Shown here in pieces: positions 1 to 10,326 of a stretch of 50,531 bases of DNA (position 1 is the stretch's first letter; every line of letters starts with the position of its first letter). The stretch comes from Polychytrium aggregatum. Lineage: Eukaryota; Chytridiomycota; Chytridiomycetes; Polychytriales. The notes below the pieces were generated by a model that worked only from the letters and a program-made list of their open reading frames with translations, did not search any database and had not been told where the DNA came from. Location: positions 1-50,531 of the forward strand of contig NW_026516415.1 in NCBI RefSeq assembly GCF_025602895.1. Reading direction: 5' to 3'. The position numbers and the translations under genes were made by a program.

Positions 1-24
1 TGCTTGTAGTCAGACTTTGCCTTC

Positions 25-885
25 TCAAGATTTCTCCTTCAACAGTGCCAGGTTCCGCTGGAGATGTTCAACCCTCTCCGTGGCAGAGGGAACATCAGGG
101 CCGCCAGCGACAACGGGGACTTCGAACCTTGGGTGGAACCCATAGGTTGCCAAGAATGGCGAGGCATGTGTTGACGAGTTCTCGAGGTTATTGTAAGAGA
201 ACTCGGCCAACGGCAGCAGCTCGGCCCAGTCATCTTGCTGATACGACGTGTAACAGCGCAGGTATTGGTTGATGACCTGGTTGACCCTCTCAGTCTGTCC
301 ATCGGTCTGGGGATGGAAGGCCGTGGACAGACTGGTTTGGATCCCGAGCTGCGTGCAGAGTGCCTTCCAGAACCGAGAGGTGAACTGACTTCCTCGGTCT
401 GAAACCACTGTGTCGGGGAGGCCATGGAGACGAAAGACATTGTCGAGGAACAGTGACGCAGTCTCCTCCGCCGACGGCAGTGAACGCCAGGACATAAAGT
501 GTGCCATCTTTGTGAGGCTGCATACCACCACAAAGATGCAGGTGTGACCCTTGGACTTTGGCAGATCAGTGATAAAGTCCATGGTCAGTGTCCCCCAGGG
601 TCGATCGGCTGTCTGGAGTGGCAACAGGAACCCAAACGGCTTGTGTCGCGGAGCTTTCGAGCGTGCACAGGTGTCGCACGTCGAGACGTACTCTTTGACA
701 TCTTTCCGATAGGTTTGCCACCAAAACTGTCGCGATACCAGAGCCAGAGTCCGTCGGATGCCTGGATGACCCACAGCGACTGGGTCATGGCACGACTTGA
801 GGCGCCGGAACTCGGCACGACTCTGGGACCACAATCCTGTTCTGGAAGGTGAGGTACTGGCCATTCCAGACGAACTTCGGGTCAC
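25..885 (-). pseudogene. pol: Element C pol, integrase segment (frameshifted)
   Basis: This open frame continues the pol of element C after a reading-frame break near 820-830. It carries the integrase zinc-binding H-H-C-C region (H in KSCHDPVAVGHPG, then CDTCARSK) and the catalytic core: first Asp in MDFITDLP, second in SDRGSQF, Glu in DGQTERV, with 35 residues between the second Asp and the Glu. Its first residues, before the RAEFRRLK stretch, are probably read from the wrong frame. It ends at a TGA at 25-27 because of what looks like one extra base near 31; a neighbouring frame continues with a LEKAKSDYK-like stretch typical of this spot. GPY/F and chromodomain parts would lie left of the window. 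As it stands this copy cannot make a full integrase by normal translation. Confidence 0.85.
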
Positions 886-3514
886 GACGGTATTTGTCTA
901 GACCGGGATCCCGAGCCTGCTCTTCGGCTATGAGCTGCAGCAAGTCCACAGGGTCACTGCGACTTGCAACCGAAGAGCGGGCGTCTCTGCTTCGGAGCAC
1001 GCGTATCACCGCGGCAGGATCGAGAAGCAGAGGCGGATCCCTCGACACGGAGGCCGACGAAGGGATGTAGTCCGAGCGACGAGACAGGGCATCGGCCTTG
1101 CCGTTCCTCGCACCAGGACGGTACTGGATGCGGATGTCGAACCGAGACAAGAACTGGGACCACCGTGCATGGCGCTGGTTTAGGATGCGAGCCGTCGCCA
1201 GGTACTCCAAGTTCTTGTGGTCGGTCAGAACGGCAACGGGATGCTGGGCGCCTTCGAGGTAGTGTCGCCACGCCTCGAAAGCCTCCTTGATCGCCAACAG
1301 CTCTTTCTCGTATATGCTGTAGTTACGTTCAGCATTCGAGAGTGTCCGCGAATGGAACGAGCAAGGATGAAGGCGATCATCAGCACCCCGCTGGGAGAGC
1401 ACGCATCCAAGCGCAAAGTCCGACGCATCTGACTCTACGACGAACGGCTTGGATGGGTCCGGATGCACCAGAACGGGCTCCGAAACGAAGGCATCCTTCA
1501 AGGATCTGAATGCTTTATCGGCTTCGCGGGACCACTGGAAGCCATGCGTCTTCCGGAAGAGCCGAGTCATGGGCCCCGCGATCTTTGCGTATCCATCGAT
1601 GAAGCGTCGATAGAAGTTCGCAAACCCGACAAAGGATCGAAGATCCGAGATGTTGCGCGGTATGGGCCAATCCAAGATCGCAGAGAGCTTGGATCGCTCC
1701 ATACCGATGCCCTCGGGCGAGACCATGAAACCAAGGAACGAGACCGAGGTTTTGGAGAACTCGCACTTCTCCAGCTTGCAATACAGCTTTGCAGCTCGGA
1801 GCTTCGAGAGGACCTGCTTGACGTGCTCTACATGCTGCGACGGGTCAGCACTGTAGATCAAGATATCGTCAAGATACGCAATTGCGAACTGGTCCAACTC
1901 GGTGCGCAGGACGTCGTTGATGAAGTGCTGGAACGTCGCTGGCGCGTTGGTGAGCCCAAAGGGCATCACCAAGTACTCGAAGTGCCCATATCGAGTACGG
2001 AAAGCTGTCTTCCACTCGTCCCCGGAGCGGATGCGCAGCAGATTGTAGGCTCCACGAAGGTCCAGCTTAGTGAACACCTTCGCGCCTCGAAGTCGGTCCA
2101 GCAGCTCGCCGATCAGCGGTAAAGGGTAACGGTTCTTTACCGTGATACCGTTCAGTGCGCGGTAGTCAACGCAAAGACGAAGTGAGCCGTCCTTCTTCTT
2201 GACGAAGAGGATTGGCGAGCCTGCTGGGGACGACGAAGGACGAACGAATCCCTTGGCAAGATTCTCGTCGAGATAGTCACGCAGAGCGTGAAGTTCGGGC
2301 TCGGACAGTGAGTACAGAGGCCCGAACTTTGGCGACTTGCCCGGCTCCAAGTCAATGGGGCAGTCGTAAGGGCGATGCGGAGGCAAGGAGTCAGCTTCCT
2401 GTTTAGAGAAAACAGACAGGAAGTCCTTGTACTCCGCAGGCACTTCGACAGTCGCAGTGCTCGGCTCGTCAGTGGGCAGGACATGGACCTGAAAGATGGT
2501 CAGGGGTTGCGTTCCATGCCTGCATGCATCCAGAGACTCGCGCATCGAGCGGTAATCAATGCTGCAGACGCGGAGAGGAGCGTCCGAGCTGAGAGGAGGG
2601 GCGTGGACAAGGTCAGAATAATGTTCGACGGTTACTTTATTCTGAACAATGTCCGAAGAACAAACAACAGGAGGAGGTACATCAAGGAGGGAAAGAGAAC
2701 TGACAGCAGGAGAAGGGGTTTGGGAAGAGCGAAGGGGTTCGGGAGGAACAAGACAAGAAGGGGAAGACGAAGGTGGGAGCGTAGGAGAGGAGCTTAGATC
2801 AATCAAAGGAGTGGAATCATCAAGAAGGGGAGTGACATTGGAAGGAATTTTACAAGACGAAAGGGAAGAGGTGCATGGAGAGGGGTCGGAATCAACAGAA
2901 GGAGGGAGACAAAGAAGACCGCGAGACCAGACAATCTTGGGCTCGGCGGTGCGCAACCAAGGAAAGCCAAGGATAAGTGGTTGATGTGGAGACCTGATCA
3001 CATCGAACCGAAGGCGTTGCGAGACGTCCCCGAGAATCACCTCGAGTGGAGCAGTCTCGCGGAGGATGGGGCCAGACGACAGCGGCTTACCATCCACGCC
3101 TTCCACTGCCAAGGGCGAAGCCTTGGAGCAGGTGGGGACAGAGTGTCGAGCAACAAAGTCCTCGTCGATAAAGTTGCCAGAGGCACCAGAATCGACAAGT
3201 CCTTCGCACGACAGAGAATCACCAGAAGGAAGACGAACAGCGACGGGAACAACCAACGAGCAACGACGAACAGACGAAACACAAGACTTTGGTTCGGTAC
3301 CAGCTTCGGCACCAGGGTTGCGGCTAGCACAGACAGTTAACTTTGCCGAGGGTTGGCAGGACAGCTCAGGTATTTGCACCTGTGGATGAGGTGCAGTTCC
3401 CAGTGACACCAGAGGTGCCACGGGTACTATGCCAGAGCTGAGAGTGTCCGCCGGTCCAGAGGCAAGGCGAAGCTGTCCGCACATCACTGCTTCCCCAGTA
3501 CTTACCAAAGGCAC
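785..3514 (-). pseudogene. pol: Element C pol: protease, reverse transcriptase, RNase H
   Basis: Pol polyprotein of element C, read in the -1 frame relative to gag; the open frame actually begins at the shift site (3592-3598). In order: retropepsin with active-site VDSGASGNF, RT with [29 protein letters not shown] and catalytic YLDDILIYS, then RNase H with [11 protein letters not shown] and ALSRRSDY at the connection. It then runs into a TGA at 785-787 instead of the integrase, which continues in another frame (25-885). RT motifs ([24 protein letters not shown]) resemble the Tf1/sushi branch. A break between RNase H and integrase is not a known programmed shift site, so mutation or a consensus error is likelier. 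Confidence 0.9.
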
Positions 3515-3555
3515 CTTACCAATGTCTTCACTTTCGGAAGGCGGTGGGCACGGCT

Positions 3556-3598
3556 CCGGTTCAAGGCCTTCACTTAGAACCGGGCCTGGTCGTTTCCC
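3556..3598 (-). promoter_or_regulatory. Element C gag-pol -1 frameshift signal
   Basis: On the minus strand the heptamer GGGAAAC (3592-3598) sits in gag phase as tcG GGA AAC, 15 nt before the gag stop. After an 8-nt spacer comes a stem-loop: CCGGTTC (3577-3583 side) pairs with GAACCGG (3556-3562 side) around a 14-nt loop that includes the palindrome AAGGCCTT. Pol is open in the -1 frame from this point. This matches the XXXYYYZ plus stem-loop rule for programmed -1 shifting; function is inferred. Confidence 0.8.
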
Positions 3599-4551
3599 GA
3601 ACTGAAGTCTTGCACTTCTCCATCCTCGTAAACGATGGTGCGGATGATCCTCGGGCCGGGAGGTCCAGGGGGCGGTCCGGTAGCTCTGGTAGATCCAAAC
3701 TTGACGGGGCAGTTTCGTACCAAGTGGCCCTTCTTGCCACAGTACAGGCAGAGTCCAAAGCGGCGGCGGCGTTGTTTCTCCTCGGCGGTCAGGGGTCCAG
3801 AGACGGCAGAGTCCACTTGCATGGGCTCGGAAACAATGTAGGAGGGGTGCGGCGGAGCGAGGACGGGCGCGGGAGCGATGGCGGGAACGGCAGCGGAGGC
3901 GGAACCAAAGGCGAACTGGGAAGACCGGTAGCGGGCAGGCGTGCTTCGGCGCTCTTGACGGCGCTCGCGGATTCGTGCATCGAGCTCGTTACAAAGCTCG
4001 ATGTACTCCTCCAGATCTCGTGGCAGAGGGCGAACTCGCGAAAGTTCGTCTCTGACATCATCCGACAAGCCAAGTCGGAAGAACGAGATCTTTGCACCGT
4101 CGTTCCAAGTCGTATCGGCGGCAATACGAAGGAACTCGGATGCATAGACTGCGCACGGGCGGTTGCCCTGAGACAGTGTGGTGATCACTGACTCGGCAGT
4201 CCTGGCCCGATCAGGGTCGTCAAACACTTTGGAAAAGCGTTCTAGGAAATCGCCAAAAGAGTTGAGTCGGGGATCACCCATCTCAAGCATCGGAGTCGCC
4301 CACTGGAGAGCCGGTCCAGTGAGCAGACTAATGACGAATCCGACCTTAATCGGGTCAGCAGGGAACCGGTGGGGCTGCATTCGTATATACAGTTTGCACT
4401 GATTTACGAATGCCCGGAACCCTTGCCGGTTACCGTCGTAACGGTCCGGCATCTGCACGCTGTACCCAGCGGCAGGAGCATCGCGAGCTGTCCGGAGCTC
4501 GGCGAGCTCGGCCTCCAAGGCACGGAGGCGGTCCACGAGGGCAGGATCCAT
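3574..4551 (-). CDS. gag: Element C gag (capsid/nucleocapsid)
   Basis: Gag protein of about 325 residues, forming the particle and binding RNA. I prefer the ATG at 4551 (MDPALVDRLRALEAELAEL), which opens with a leucine-rich heptad stretch likely to be a coiled coil. The frame extends upstream to 4599 with a low-complexity FFFPSPSPSP stretch that looks like leader. The middle holds the Retrotrans_gag fold (FRAFVNQCKLYIRM, ALQWATPML). Near the C-terminus is a zinc knuckle of CX2CX4HX4C type (CLYCGKKGHLVRNC), then basic and proline-rich sequence. It ends in EDGEVQDFSSGNDQARF, with the SGN codons forming the slippery site. No break seen. Confidence 0.88.
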   Translation of the reverse strand: MDPALVDRLRALEAELAELRTARDAPAAGYSVQMPDRYDGNRQGFRAFVNQCKLYIRMQPHRFPADPIKVGFVISLLTGPALQWATPMLEMGDPRLNSFGDFLERFSKVFDDPDRARTAESVITTLSQGNRPCAVYASEFLRIAADTTWNDGAKISFFRLGLSDDVRDELSRVRPLPRDLEEYIELCNELDARIRERRQERRSTPARYRSSQFAFGSASAAVPAIAPAPVLAPPHPSYIVSEPMQVDSAVSGPLTAEEKQRRRRFGLCLYCGKKGHLVRNCPVKFGSTRATGPPPGPPGPRIIRTIVYEDGEVQDFSSGNDQARF

Positions 4552-4712
4552 GGCGGGACTGGGACTGGGACTGGGAAAAAAAAAAGCGAGGAGGTTCAAG
4601 AACAGGAGAGCGAAGAGGGCTCAGACACAAGTGTGCTTGAGGTTCGGACAGGACTAGGAAAGGGGCGGGGCTAGGAGCGGAAGATACCAAGCAGGTGGTA
4701 TCAGTAGAAGAG

Positions 4713-4724
4713 AGTTCGAACAAA
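4713..4724 (-). other. Element C candidate self-primer binding site
   Basis: Minus-strand TTTGTTCGAACT lies one base inside the 5' LTR end, where a primer site belongs. It is the exact complement of AGTTCGAACAAA in the LTR (4813-4824), which starts 39 nt after the first base of the TATA box (4856-4863) and so should be near the RNA 5' end. This is the Tf1/sushi self-priming layout. Caveat: eight of the twelve bases are the palindrome GTTCGAAC. Confidence 0.65.
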
Positions 4725-4725
4725 G

Positions 4726-5243
4726 TGTGAGGAGTGAACAAGCGCAAGGACGAAGACCAAGTGCTTGGTATGAGCTTTATTAGCTTTTAGCCCCGAACAC
4801 CAAAGAACAAGTTTTGTTCGAACTGGTGTTCAACATAGGCTCAGACATGCAGGGCTATTTATAGACCGGGAGAAGGTCGAGGGGCAAAAGTGGGCGAGAA
4901 GGGTGGAGCATCACAGAGAAGCGAGAAGGGGGTGCGAGAGTGGCTGGTGTGCAAGCGAGAGAGGCTTGGCACAGCCCGGGGACATGTGCCGAGCGGTGGG
5001 GGAGGCAGGAAACCAGTAGACGCGGGTGGCAACGGCGCGTGCTCATGCATGGGGGCAAACAAACACGTGGGGACTCATGATTGGTGCGGAGGGAGAGAGC
5101 ATGCGGGACAATCTCATTGGTCCGTTGTGATGCTGGTCATCACATGCATGGGGGCAAACAAACACGTGGGGACTCATGATTGGTGCGGAGGGCGAGAGCA
5201 TGCGGGACAATCTCATTGGTCCGTTGTGATGCTGGTCATCACA
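4726..5243 (-). repeat. Element C 5' LTR
   Basis: About 518 bp, starting TGTGATGACC and ending CTCACA on the minus strand (TGTG...CACA ends). It holds a TATA box TATAAATA (4856-4863) and an AATAAA signal near 4778-4786, giving U3, R and U5. The outer 200 bp of U3 is a tandem pair (see 5044-5243). Both boundaries are read by eye, since the 3' LTR is outside the window. Confidence 0.8.
5044..5243 (-). repeat. 99-bp tandem duplication at the outer end of the C LTR
   Basis: Two copies with period 99 (5044-5142 and 5143-5241, matching on to 5243), differing at one base (GGGAGAG versus GGGCGAG). The LTR start TGTGATGACC therefore occurs twice, at the true end and at the inner junction. Confidence 0.92.
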
Positions 5244-7330
5244 GACAGTTTGCGCGACTCGAAGGCAACGGGCCTTCCCTCCTGCATCAAAACAGCTCCC
5301 ACCGCAAAGTCGGAGGCGTCGGTGTGCACGGAGACATCCGTGTTCGGGTCGAACACAGCGAGGACAGGAGCGTTCGTCAAGGCGTGCTTGAGGGTCTCGA
5401 ACGCTTGGCGTTGTGGGTGGTCCCACACGAAGGGGCACTCTTTGCGGAGTAGGTCTGTGAGTGGACCGGCAGTGCGCGCCAGATCGGGGATGAATCGGCG
5501 GTAGTAGTTGACGAGACCGAGAAACGACTGCACGTCAGAGACGCATGCGAGCGGCGGCCACTCGACCACAGACTTGACCTTGGCGGGGTCGACTTCGATT
5601 CCTCTTCCTGAGACAACGTGTCCCAGGAACGGGACTTGATTCTTGAAGAACTCACACTTGGACAGTTTGGCATACAACTTGTGCTCGCGTAGCTTGGCCA
5701 GCACGCGGGCGACATGACCTTCATGGGTCGCTTCATCCTTGCTGTACACAAGGATATCATCCAGGTACACGATGACAGAGTTGTCGAGCTCTTGGCGGAA
5801 CACATCGTTCATCAGCTGCATGAACGTGGCAGGTGCGTTCGTCAATCCGAACGGCAGCACTAGGAACTCGTACAGTCCGTAGCGAGTCCTGAAGGCGGTC
5901 TTGTGGACATCATCCTCGTGGATGCGGATCTGATGGTAGCCTGAGCGGAGGTCTATCTTGCTAAAGACCTTTGCTCCACTCAGACGATCCATCAACTCGT
6001 CGATCCTGGGCAACGGGTAGGTGTTCTTGATGGTCTGTTTGTTTAGTGCGCGATAGTCGACGCACATCCTGAGATCACCTTCTTTCTTCTTGACAAAGAG
6101 CACTGGTGCACCATACGGTGACTGGCTCGGGCGGATGAACCCATGGGCGAGGAGGTCATCCAACTGGCGCTTGAGTTCGTCCATCTCCGTCAGCGACAGT
6201 TGGTACGTCGGTCTTGACGGAGGCGACGAGCCTGGTTCGATGTCGATGCGATGATCGACGGTGCGTTGGGGTGGCAGGCATTGTGGCAACTGGTCGGGGA
6301 ATACGTCCTTGTACTCGTCGAGCAGCTTGGTCACCACAGGCGGGGGACCGGGACCGGCTTGGTCGGTGTCGTCGACCTCACGCACGACACAGAGGAACGA
6401 CGTGTCCTTCTTGATCAGCCTCTTGAATTGCATGGCTGAGAGGAGAGGTGGCATGTTGGGTGAGGCCATGCCCTGCAGGACAATGTCAGGGCCAACACGG
6501 ACAGTGCGGCCTTTCCAGTCGACGACTGGAGTCGGCTCGGCACGAGCAAGCCAGCTCATGCCGAGGATGGCATCGAACTTGGTGTCGATCACTTGGAACA
6601 ACAGGACAGGATGGTACTTGGGATGGAGGGCCACTCGCAGGACCACTTGGTGTGTGCACTGCTGCACACGATCGTCTGCAAGCGCCACACTCATCGGCGA
6701 CTTCTTCTTGGTTGCATGTATGTTGAGCTCCTGGAGCAAGCGTCTGCTGACAAAGTTGCAGCTTGCTCCAGAGTCCACCATCATTCGGACGGTGTGACCT
6801 TGGACGGTGGCAGGGAGGTACAGCAGGGACTCTTCATGGTCCTCCTGCACAGCCTCCTGCACCATGACTTGACTTGGGGGAACGGGCGACACTTGGTCTT
6901 GGTTGGCTTCATCACGGCCACTCGGACATTTTGGATAGGGTTCGGCCATTGCGGGGGCCTGCGGCGTCAGCACGCCATTGCACACGACGTCCACGGCTTG
7001 CGGACACATGTCGGAAGCATCCGACACACACGACTTGACAGGGGTGAGGGCACAGGCGGTCCTGTCCCTCAAGGGTTCTTGATTTTCTTTTTTGTTTTGG
7101 TTTTCAATTTTGGTTTTCTCTTCACGTTCGTGGAGAGGCAGGCGGCTTGCGCCACCATGCACCTCTCGCACGACGCACAACACTTGGTTTGTTTCTCCTT
7201 CGGGGGAGGGGGCGAGGTGAACTTCCTCTGGAGACGCGTGGACTGCATTGAGCAATCCACGGCGTTGGTCTCCTACTAGGGCTCCAGAGCCACCTAGTAG
7301 GGTCGGCCGTTTCCCGACTTCATGGGGCAC
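5244..7330 (-). pseudogene. pol: Element A1 pol, cut by element C in RNase H
   Basis: Same protein as the complete A3 pol up to about residue 696. Protease (VDSGASCNF), RT ([19 protein letters not shown]) and the first RNase H motif ([11 protein letters not shown]) are present and undamaged. The last family A residues are near FESRKLS, after which the frame enters element C and stops at 5213. Connection domain, integrase and chromodomain are lost from this side of the break. No internal stop was seen before the junction, so the copy was probably intact when C arrived. Confidence 0.9.
7272..7315 (-). promoter_or_regulatory. Element A1 gag-pol -1 frameshift signal
   Basis: Heptamer GGGAAAC (7309-7315, minus) in gag phase, 7-nt spacer, then stem CCTACTAG/CTAGTAGG (7272-7301) with an inner GGCT/AGCC pairing. 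Identical to the signal in A2, A3 and A5. Confidence 0.82.
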
Positions 7331-8115
7331 TCCTTGGCCTGGTGTCCCGGTCGGTGACAGAAGAAGCAGGAACCATGGCGGAGGTCCTCCTGCTTCTGTC
7401 TGTCCTTGGGGGAGACAGTGGCAGCTTGCTGGAACCGGGAGCGGGGAGGGCCACGAGCCTCCATGGCGTTGACGTCAACGTCCATGGGCTCAGGCATGGG
7501 TCTTGCGGGCGGGGCCGGGCGAGGCGGACGGGCTGGGACGTGATGAGACCGATGGCCGCCTGCCAGCTGCGGGTAGAACTGGCGGCCATGGTACTGGACG
7601 TTGTCGAGGTTCTCGGCAACGTCCATCATCACGTCCAGGGACTTGCGGGCATCAGGGTTGCTGGCGATGTACTCTCTGATCTTGGGCTTGAGGCCCTTCT
7701 GGAAGAGGTACATCGCATCAGCAGAGCCCAGCTCCTCAATCTGGGAGGAGAGGTCTTCAAACTCCTCGATGTAGCGGGTCACAGAACCACGCTGCACGAG
7801 AGAGTATAGCTTGTCACGGGCAATGAGTTCAGCATTGGGGCTGCCGAAGCGGCGACGGAGGCGGTCCTTGAAGTCGTCAAACACACCTTCGCTCTGCTCG
7901 TCGAACCCTTGGCGGCGGTACCAACGGTACGCCTGGTCCTTTAAGCAGAGCTTGGCGGCGACGATGTGGTGGGTGGGGGCGACTTGGGCAGCATCGAGGT
8001 AGTCCTCGAGTTGCTGCAGCCAGTCCTCCACCGAGGAGGAGCGGCTCTTCCCAGTAAACACTGGGGCACGGAAGGTCTTGAGGAAGGCTTCCGGAAGTGG
8101 GCGGGGGTTGCTCAT
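7294..8115 (-). CDS. gag: Element A1 gag
   Basis: Gag of 273 residues, equal to the copies in A2 and A5. It starts [18 protein letters not shown]. The capsid-like Retrotrans_gag region spans roughly residues 20-170 ([42 protein letters not shown]). A proline- and arginine-rich linker with MPEPMDVD follows, then a CX2CX4HX4C zinc knuckle ([14 protein letters not shown]) about 20 residues before the end. It stops at a TAG that lies inside the 5' arm of the frameshift stem-loop. Upstream lie only the 120-nt leader and the LTR, so it is the first gene of the element. Confidence 0.92.
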   Translation of the reverse strand: MSNPRPLPEAFLKTFRAPVFTGKSRSSSVEDWLQQLEDYLDAAQVAPTHHIVAAKLCLKDQAYRWYRRQGFDEQSEGVFDDFKDRLRRRFGSPNAELIARDKLYSLVQRGSVTRYIEEFEDLSSQIEELGSADAMYLFQKGLKPKIREYIASNPDARKSLDVMMDVAENLDNVQYHGRQFYPQLAGGHRSHHVPARPPRPAPPARPMPEPMDVDVNAMEARGPPRSRFQQAATVSPKDRQKQEDLRHGSCFFCHRPGHQAKECPMKSGNGRPY

Positions 8116-8237
8116 GGCAGGGGCAGGCTCCAGGGACAGAGAGGAGAGTCGGTCGGCAAGAGAGGCGGGATCCAGCTTGAGGATCTAGAAAGAGGACAAA
8201 CAGGACGAAAACAAGACGAGGATTTCCGATGCTACCA

Positions 8238-8546
8238 TGTAACGTCCACTACTGGGACGTTGGGGCAAGACGGGGAGGGAGGGGGTACAAGACAAGACAG
8301 GACGGGGCAGAACAGGGCGGTGCTAGGCTACTCTAGCGGACGGGTGAGCTCGGGGAGCACTTACGTTTATTCACGATAAAACCGAACTCCAGACAAACGG
8401 GGGGAACGGGGGCAACCCGCAGGTATACCCTGCGGTGGCCTGCCTGCGGTGCGTGAAAACGCAAAGCGCAGCACAGGTCACGACCCACTGCGCCGCGCAG
8501 TACGCGCAGTACGCGCAGCACAGCGTCGGAGATACCATCTCCTACA
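8238..8546 (-). repeat. LTR of family A (A1, 5' LTR)
   Basis: 309 bp, TGTAGGAG...GTTACA on the minus strand. It has AATAAA in the GTGAATAAACG context and no clear TATA box. Same length as the LTRs of A2, A4 and the 5' LTR of A5. Confidence 0.95.
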
Positions 8547-10119
8547 CCTTGACGAACCGACGGTAGAAGTTCGCCAGGCCGAGGAAGACTTGGATGTCGT
8601 GGGCAGATCGGGGGATCTCCCACTCCTGGATGGCCTTGACCTTGTCGGGATCCATGGAGATTCCATCGGGCGAGATGATGAACCCGAGGAAGGCGACGGA
8701 GGACTGGTCGAACTCACACTTTTCAAGCTTGAGTGAGAGTCCGGCGTCTTGGAGCTTGGTCAGGACTTTCTTGACATGAGCGTCGTGCTCGGTAGGATCG
8801 GAGGAGTAGATGAGGATGTCGTCCAGGTAGACGACCACGAACTGGTCAAGGTATTCACGGAGGACATCGTTGACGAAGGCTTGGAACGAGGCAGGAGCGT
8901 TGGTCAAGCCGAACGGCATGACGTTGTACTCGAAGTGGCCGTAGCGGCAGCGGAAGGCCGTCTTCCACTCTTCACCTTCAGCGATGCGCAAGAGGTTGTA
9001 TGCGCCTCGCATGTCGAGCTTGGTGAAGATCTTGGCCTTGCCGAGGTTGTCGAACGTCTCGGCAATCAGGGGCAAGGGGCAGCGGTTCGGCACGGTGATC
9101 TTGTTCAGGGCCCGGTAGTCGACGCAGAGACGGAGGGAGCCATCCTTCTTCTTGACGAACAGGACTGGGGCACCGGCAGGGGACTCGGAACGGCGGATGA
9201 AACCCTTGGACAAGTTTTCTTGGATGTAGGTGTGGAGGGCGTCCATCTCCGGCTTGGAGAGGTTGTAGACGGGCCCAAACGACGGAGACGCACCTTCGAC
9301 CAACGGGATCGTGTGGTCGTGAGGGCGGTGCTGGGGGAGCTTGTCGGCCTCGGACTTGGAAAACACCTTGGCAAAGGACGAGTACTTGGAGGGGACAGAG
9401 GGTTCGGCCTTGGGCTTGGCTCCAGCGTCGACGGAGCAGAGGGACAGGACTCGGGCAGCATCCAAGAGGAACACTTCCAGGCCTTCCTTCTGGACGGCGT
9501 GCTGGAAGGGGATGCTGCCGATCAGGCTGACGCTGGGCAGGGACGGGGTCTTGGTCTTGGTCTTTGGGACGGCAGGAGGCAAGGCAGGACTGGGCTTGGG
9601 CACGGCAGGAGGCAAGGCAGGGAGGATCTCGGGCTCGGCTGGGGACTCGGCTGGGGACTTCTTGGACTCGGGCAGGGACACGGCAGGCTCGGCGGGGACC
9701 TCAGCAGGGGACTCGGCAGGCGGCTCGGCAGGGCTGGACCTAGAGGACTGTGGCTCGGGAGAGAACGGGGAGGCCAAACTGTGGATAGAGGTGCAAGGCA
9801 AGAAAATAGAGTCATGGTGCCAGTCAAAGTAGGGTTTGTGTTTCTTGATCCAATCCATACCCAAGATGATCGGGTATGAAGCCAAGGGAATCAGCGCGAA
9901 CGAGATTTGTTCATAGTGGCTGATGCCTGTGATCATAGAAACACAAACTCCAAGACTAGACTCCATCGAAGAACCATCGGCAAGAGTGATGACGAAGGAA
10001 GTTTCAAAGGTGGGGAGAGCGTGGGTTGCGGCGAATCCAGTGTCCATAAACGAAGTAACCGCGCCGGTATCGATCATGGCGGTTGCCCGTATGGACTCTG
10101 GACCGCACAGCAGAGTCAC
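8547..10119 (-). pseudogene. pol: Element B pol: protease and partial RT, cut by A1
   Basis: Pol of element B in the -1 frame relative to gag. The frame is open from the shift site near 10326; the ATG-like start at 10119 is actually GTG and is not meaningful. Protease active site is [11 protein letters not shown] long linker with repeated PAE(S/V/P)-type segments follows. RT shows [44 protein letters not shown] and YLDDILIYS. The frame ends at [12 protein letters not shown], where the A1 LTR begins; the last residue and stop in the A LTR are foreign. RNase H, integrase and the C-terminus are not in the window. Motifs place it near the Tf1/sushi branch. Confidence 0.9.
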
Positions 10120-10281
10120 AGCGAGGGAGGGCTGACGTTGGATGTCAGGCTCGGGAGGCGAAGACGAAGAAGCAAGAGCGGTGGAAACGGTGGCAATGGT
10201 GACGGGGGCAAGATGGCAAAAGGCAGAAGAGTGATTTACCGTGGAGACATTTACAGGAGGAAGATTTATGACATGATTGAC

Positions 10282-10326
10282 GCCTAGGAAAGCTCCTCCG
10301 ACCTTTTCTAGGCAGAGAAGTTTTCC
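10282..10326 (-). promoter_or_regulatory. Element B putative -1 frameshift signal (variant heptamer)
   Basis: At the place matching the other families, gag phase reads caG GAA AAC (GGAAAAC, 10320-10326), then a 6-nt spacer and a stem GCCTAGAAAAG/CTTTCCTAGGC with one mismatch (10282-10313). Pol is open in -1 from here. The heptamer breaks the XXXYYYZ rule at the first triplet, so activity may be weak. Confidence 0.5.

Larger units (their letters stand above)
1..5243 (-). mobile_element. Element C: Ty3/gypsy chromovirus-type LTR retrotransposon, 5' part
   Basis: Read on the minus strand the order is 5' LTR (5243-4726), primer site, gag, -1 frameshift signal, pol (PR-RT-RH-IN). The rest of pol and the 3' LTR lie beyond base 1. 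It is inserted in the RNase H region of A1: family A sequence stops exactly at 5244, where the A3 copy runs on without a break. The five bases 5244-5248 (GACAG) would be one copy of the target duplication; the partner lies outside the window. It is the youngest layer on this side of the nest. Confidence 0.9.
5244..8546 (-). mobile_element. Element A1: family A chromovirus, 5' part
   Basis: Minus-strand copy of family A: 5' LTR 8546-8238, leader with primer site, gag, pol up to RNase H. It is cut at 5244 by element C, and the remaining pol and 3' LTR must lie left of the window. It is itself inserted in the RT of element B; 8547-8551 (CCTTG) should be one target duplication. Sequence is near-identical to A2 and A3. 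Confidence 0.93.

Noticed and set aside
4675..4705. TGGTATC in element C leader (GATACCA...TGGTATC) as a tRNA primer site
   Set aside because: It lies more than 20 nt inside the LTR and forms a local hairpin; the self-complementary segment next to the LTR is better placed.
6593..7279. Long ORF of 228 codons on the plus strand (also in A2, A3 and A5 on the other strand)
   Set aside because: Mirror frame of the pol N-terminus and protease; no recognisable domain, and it recurs only because the element recurs.
8749..9879. 376-codon plus-strand ORF with GLGLG repeats
   Set aside because: Antisense of the PAES-type linker of B pol; low-complexity shadow of a real frame.
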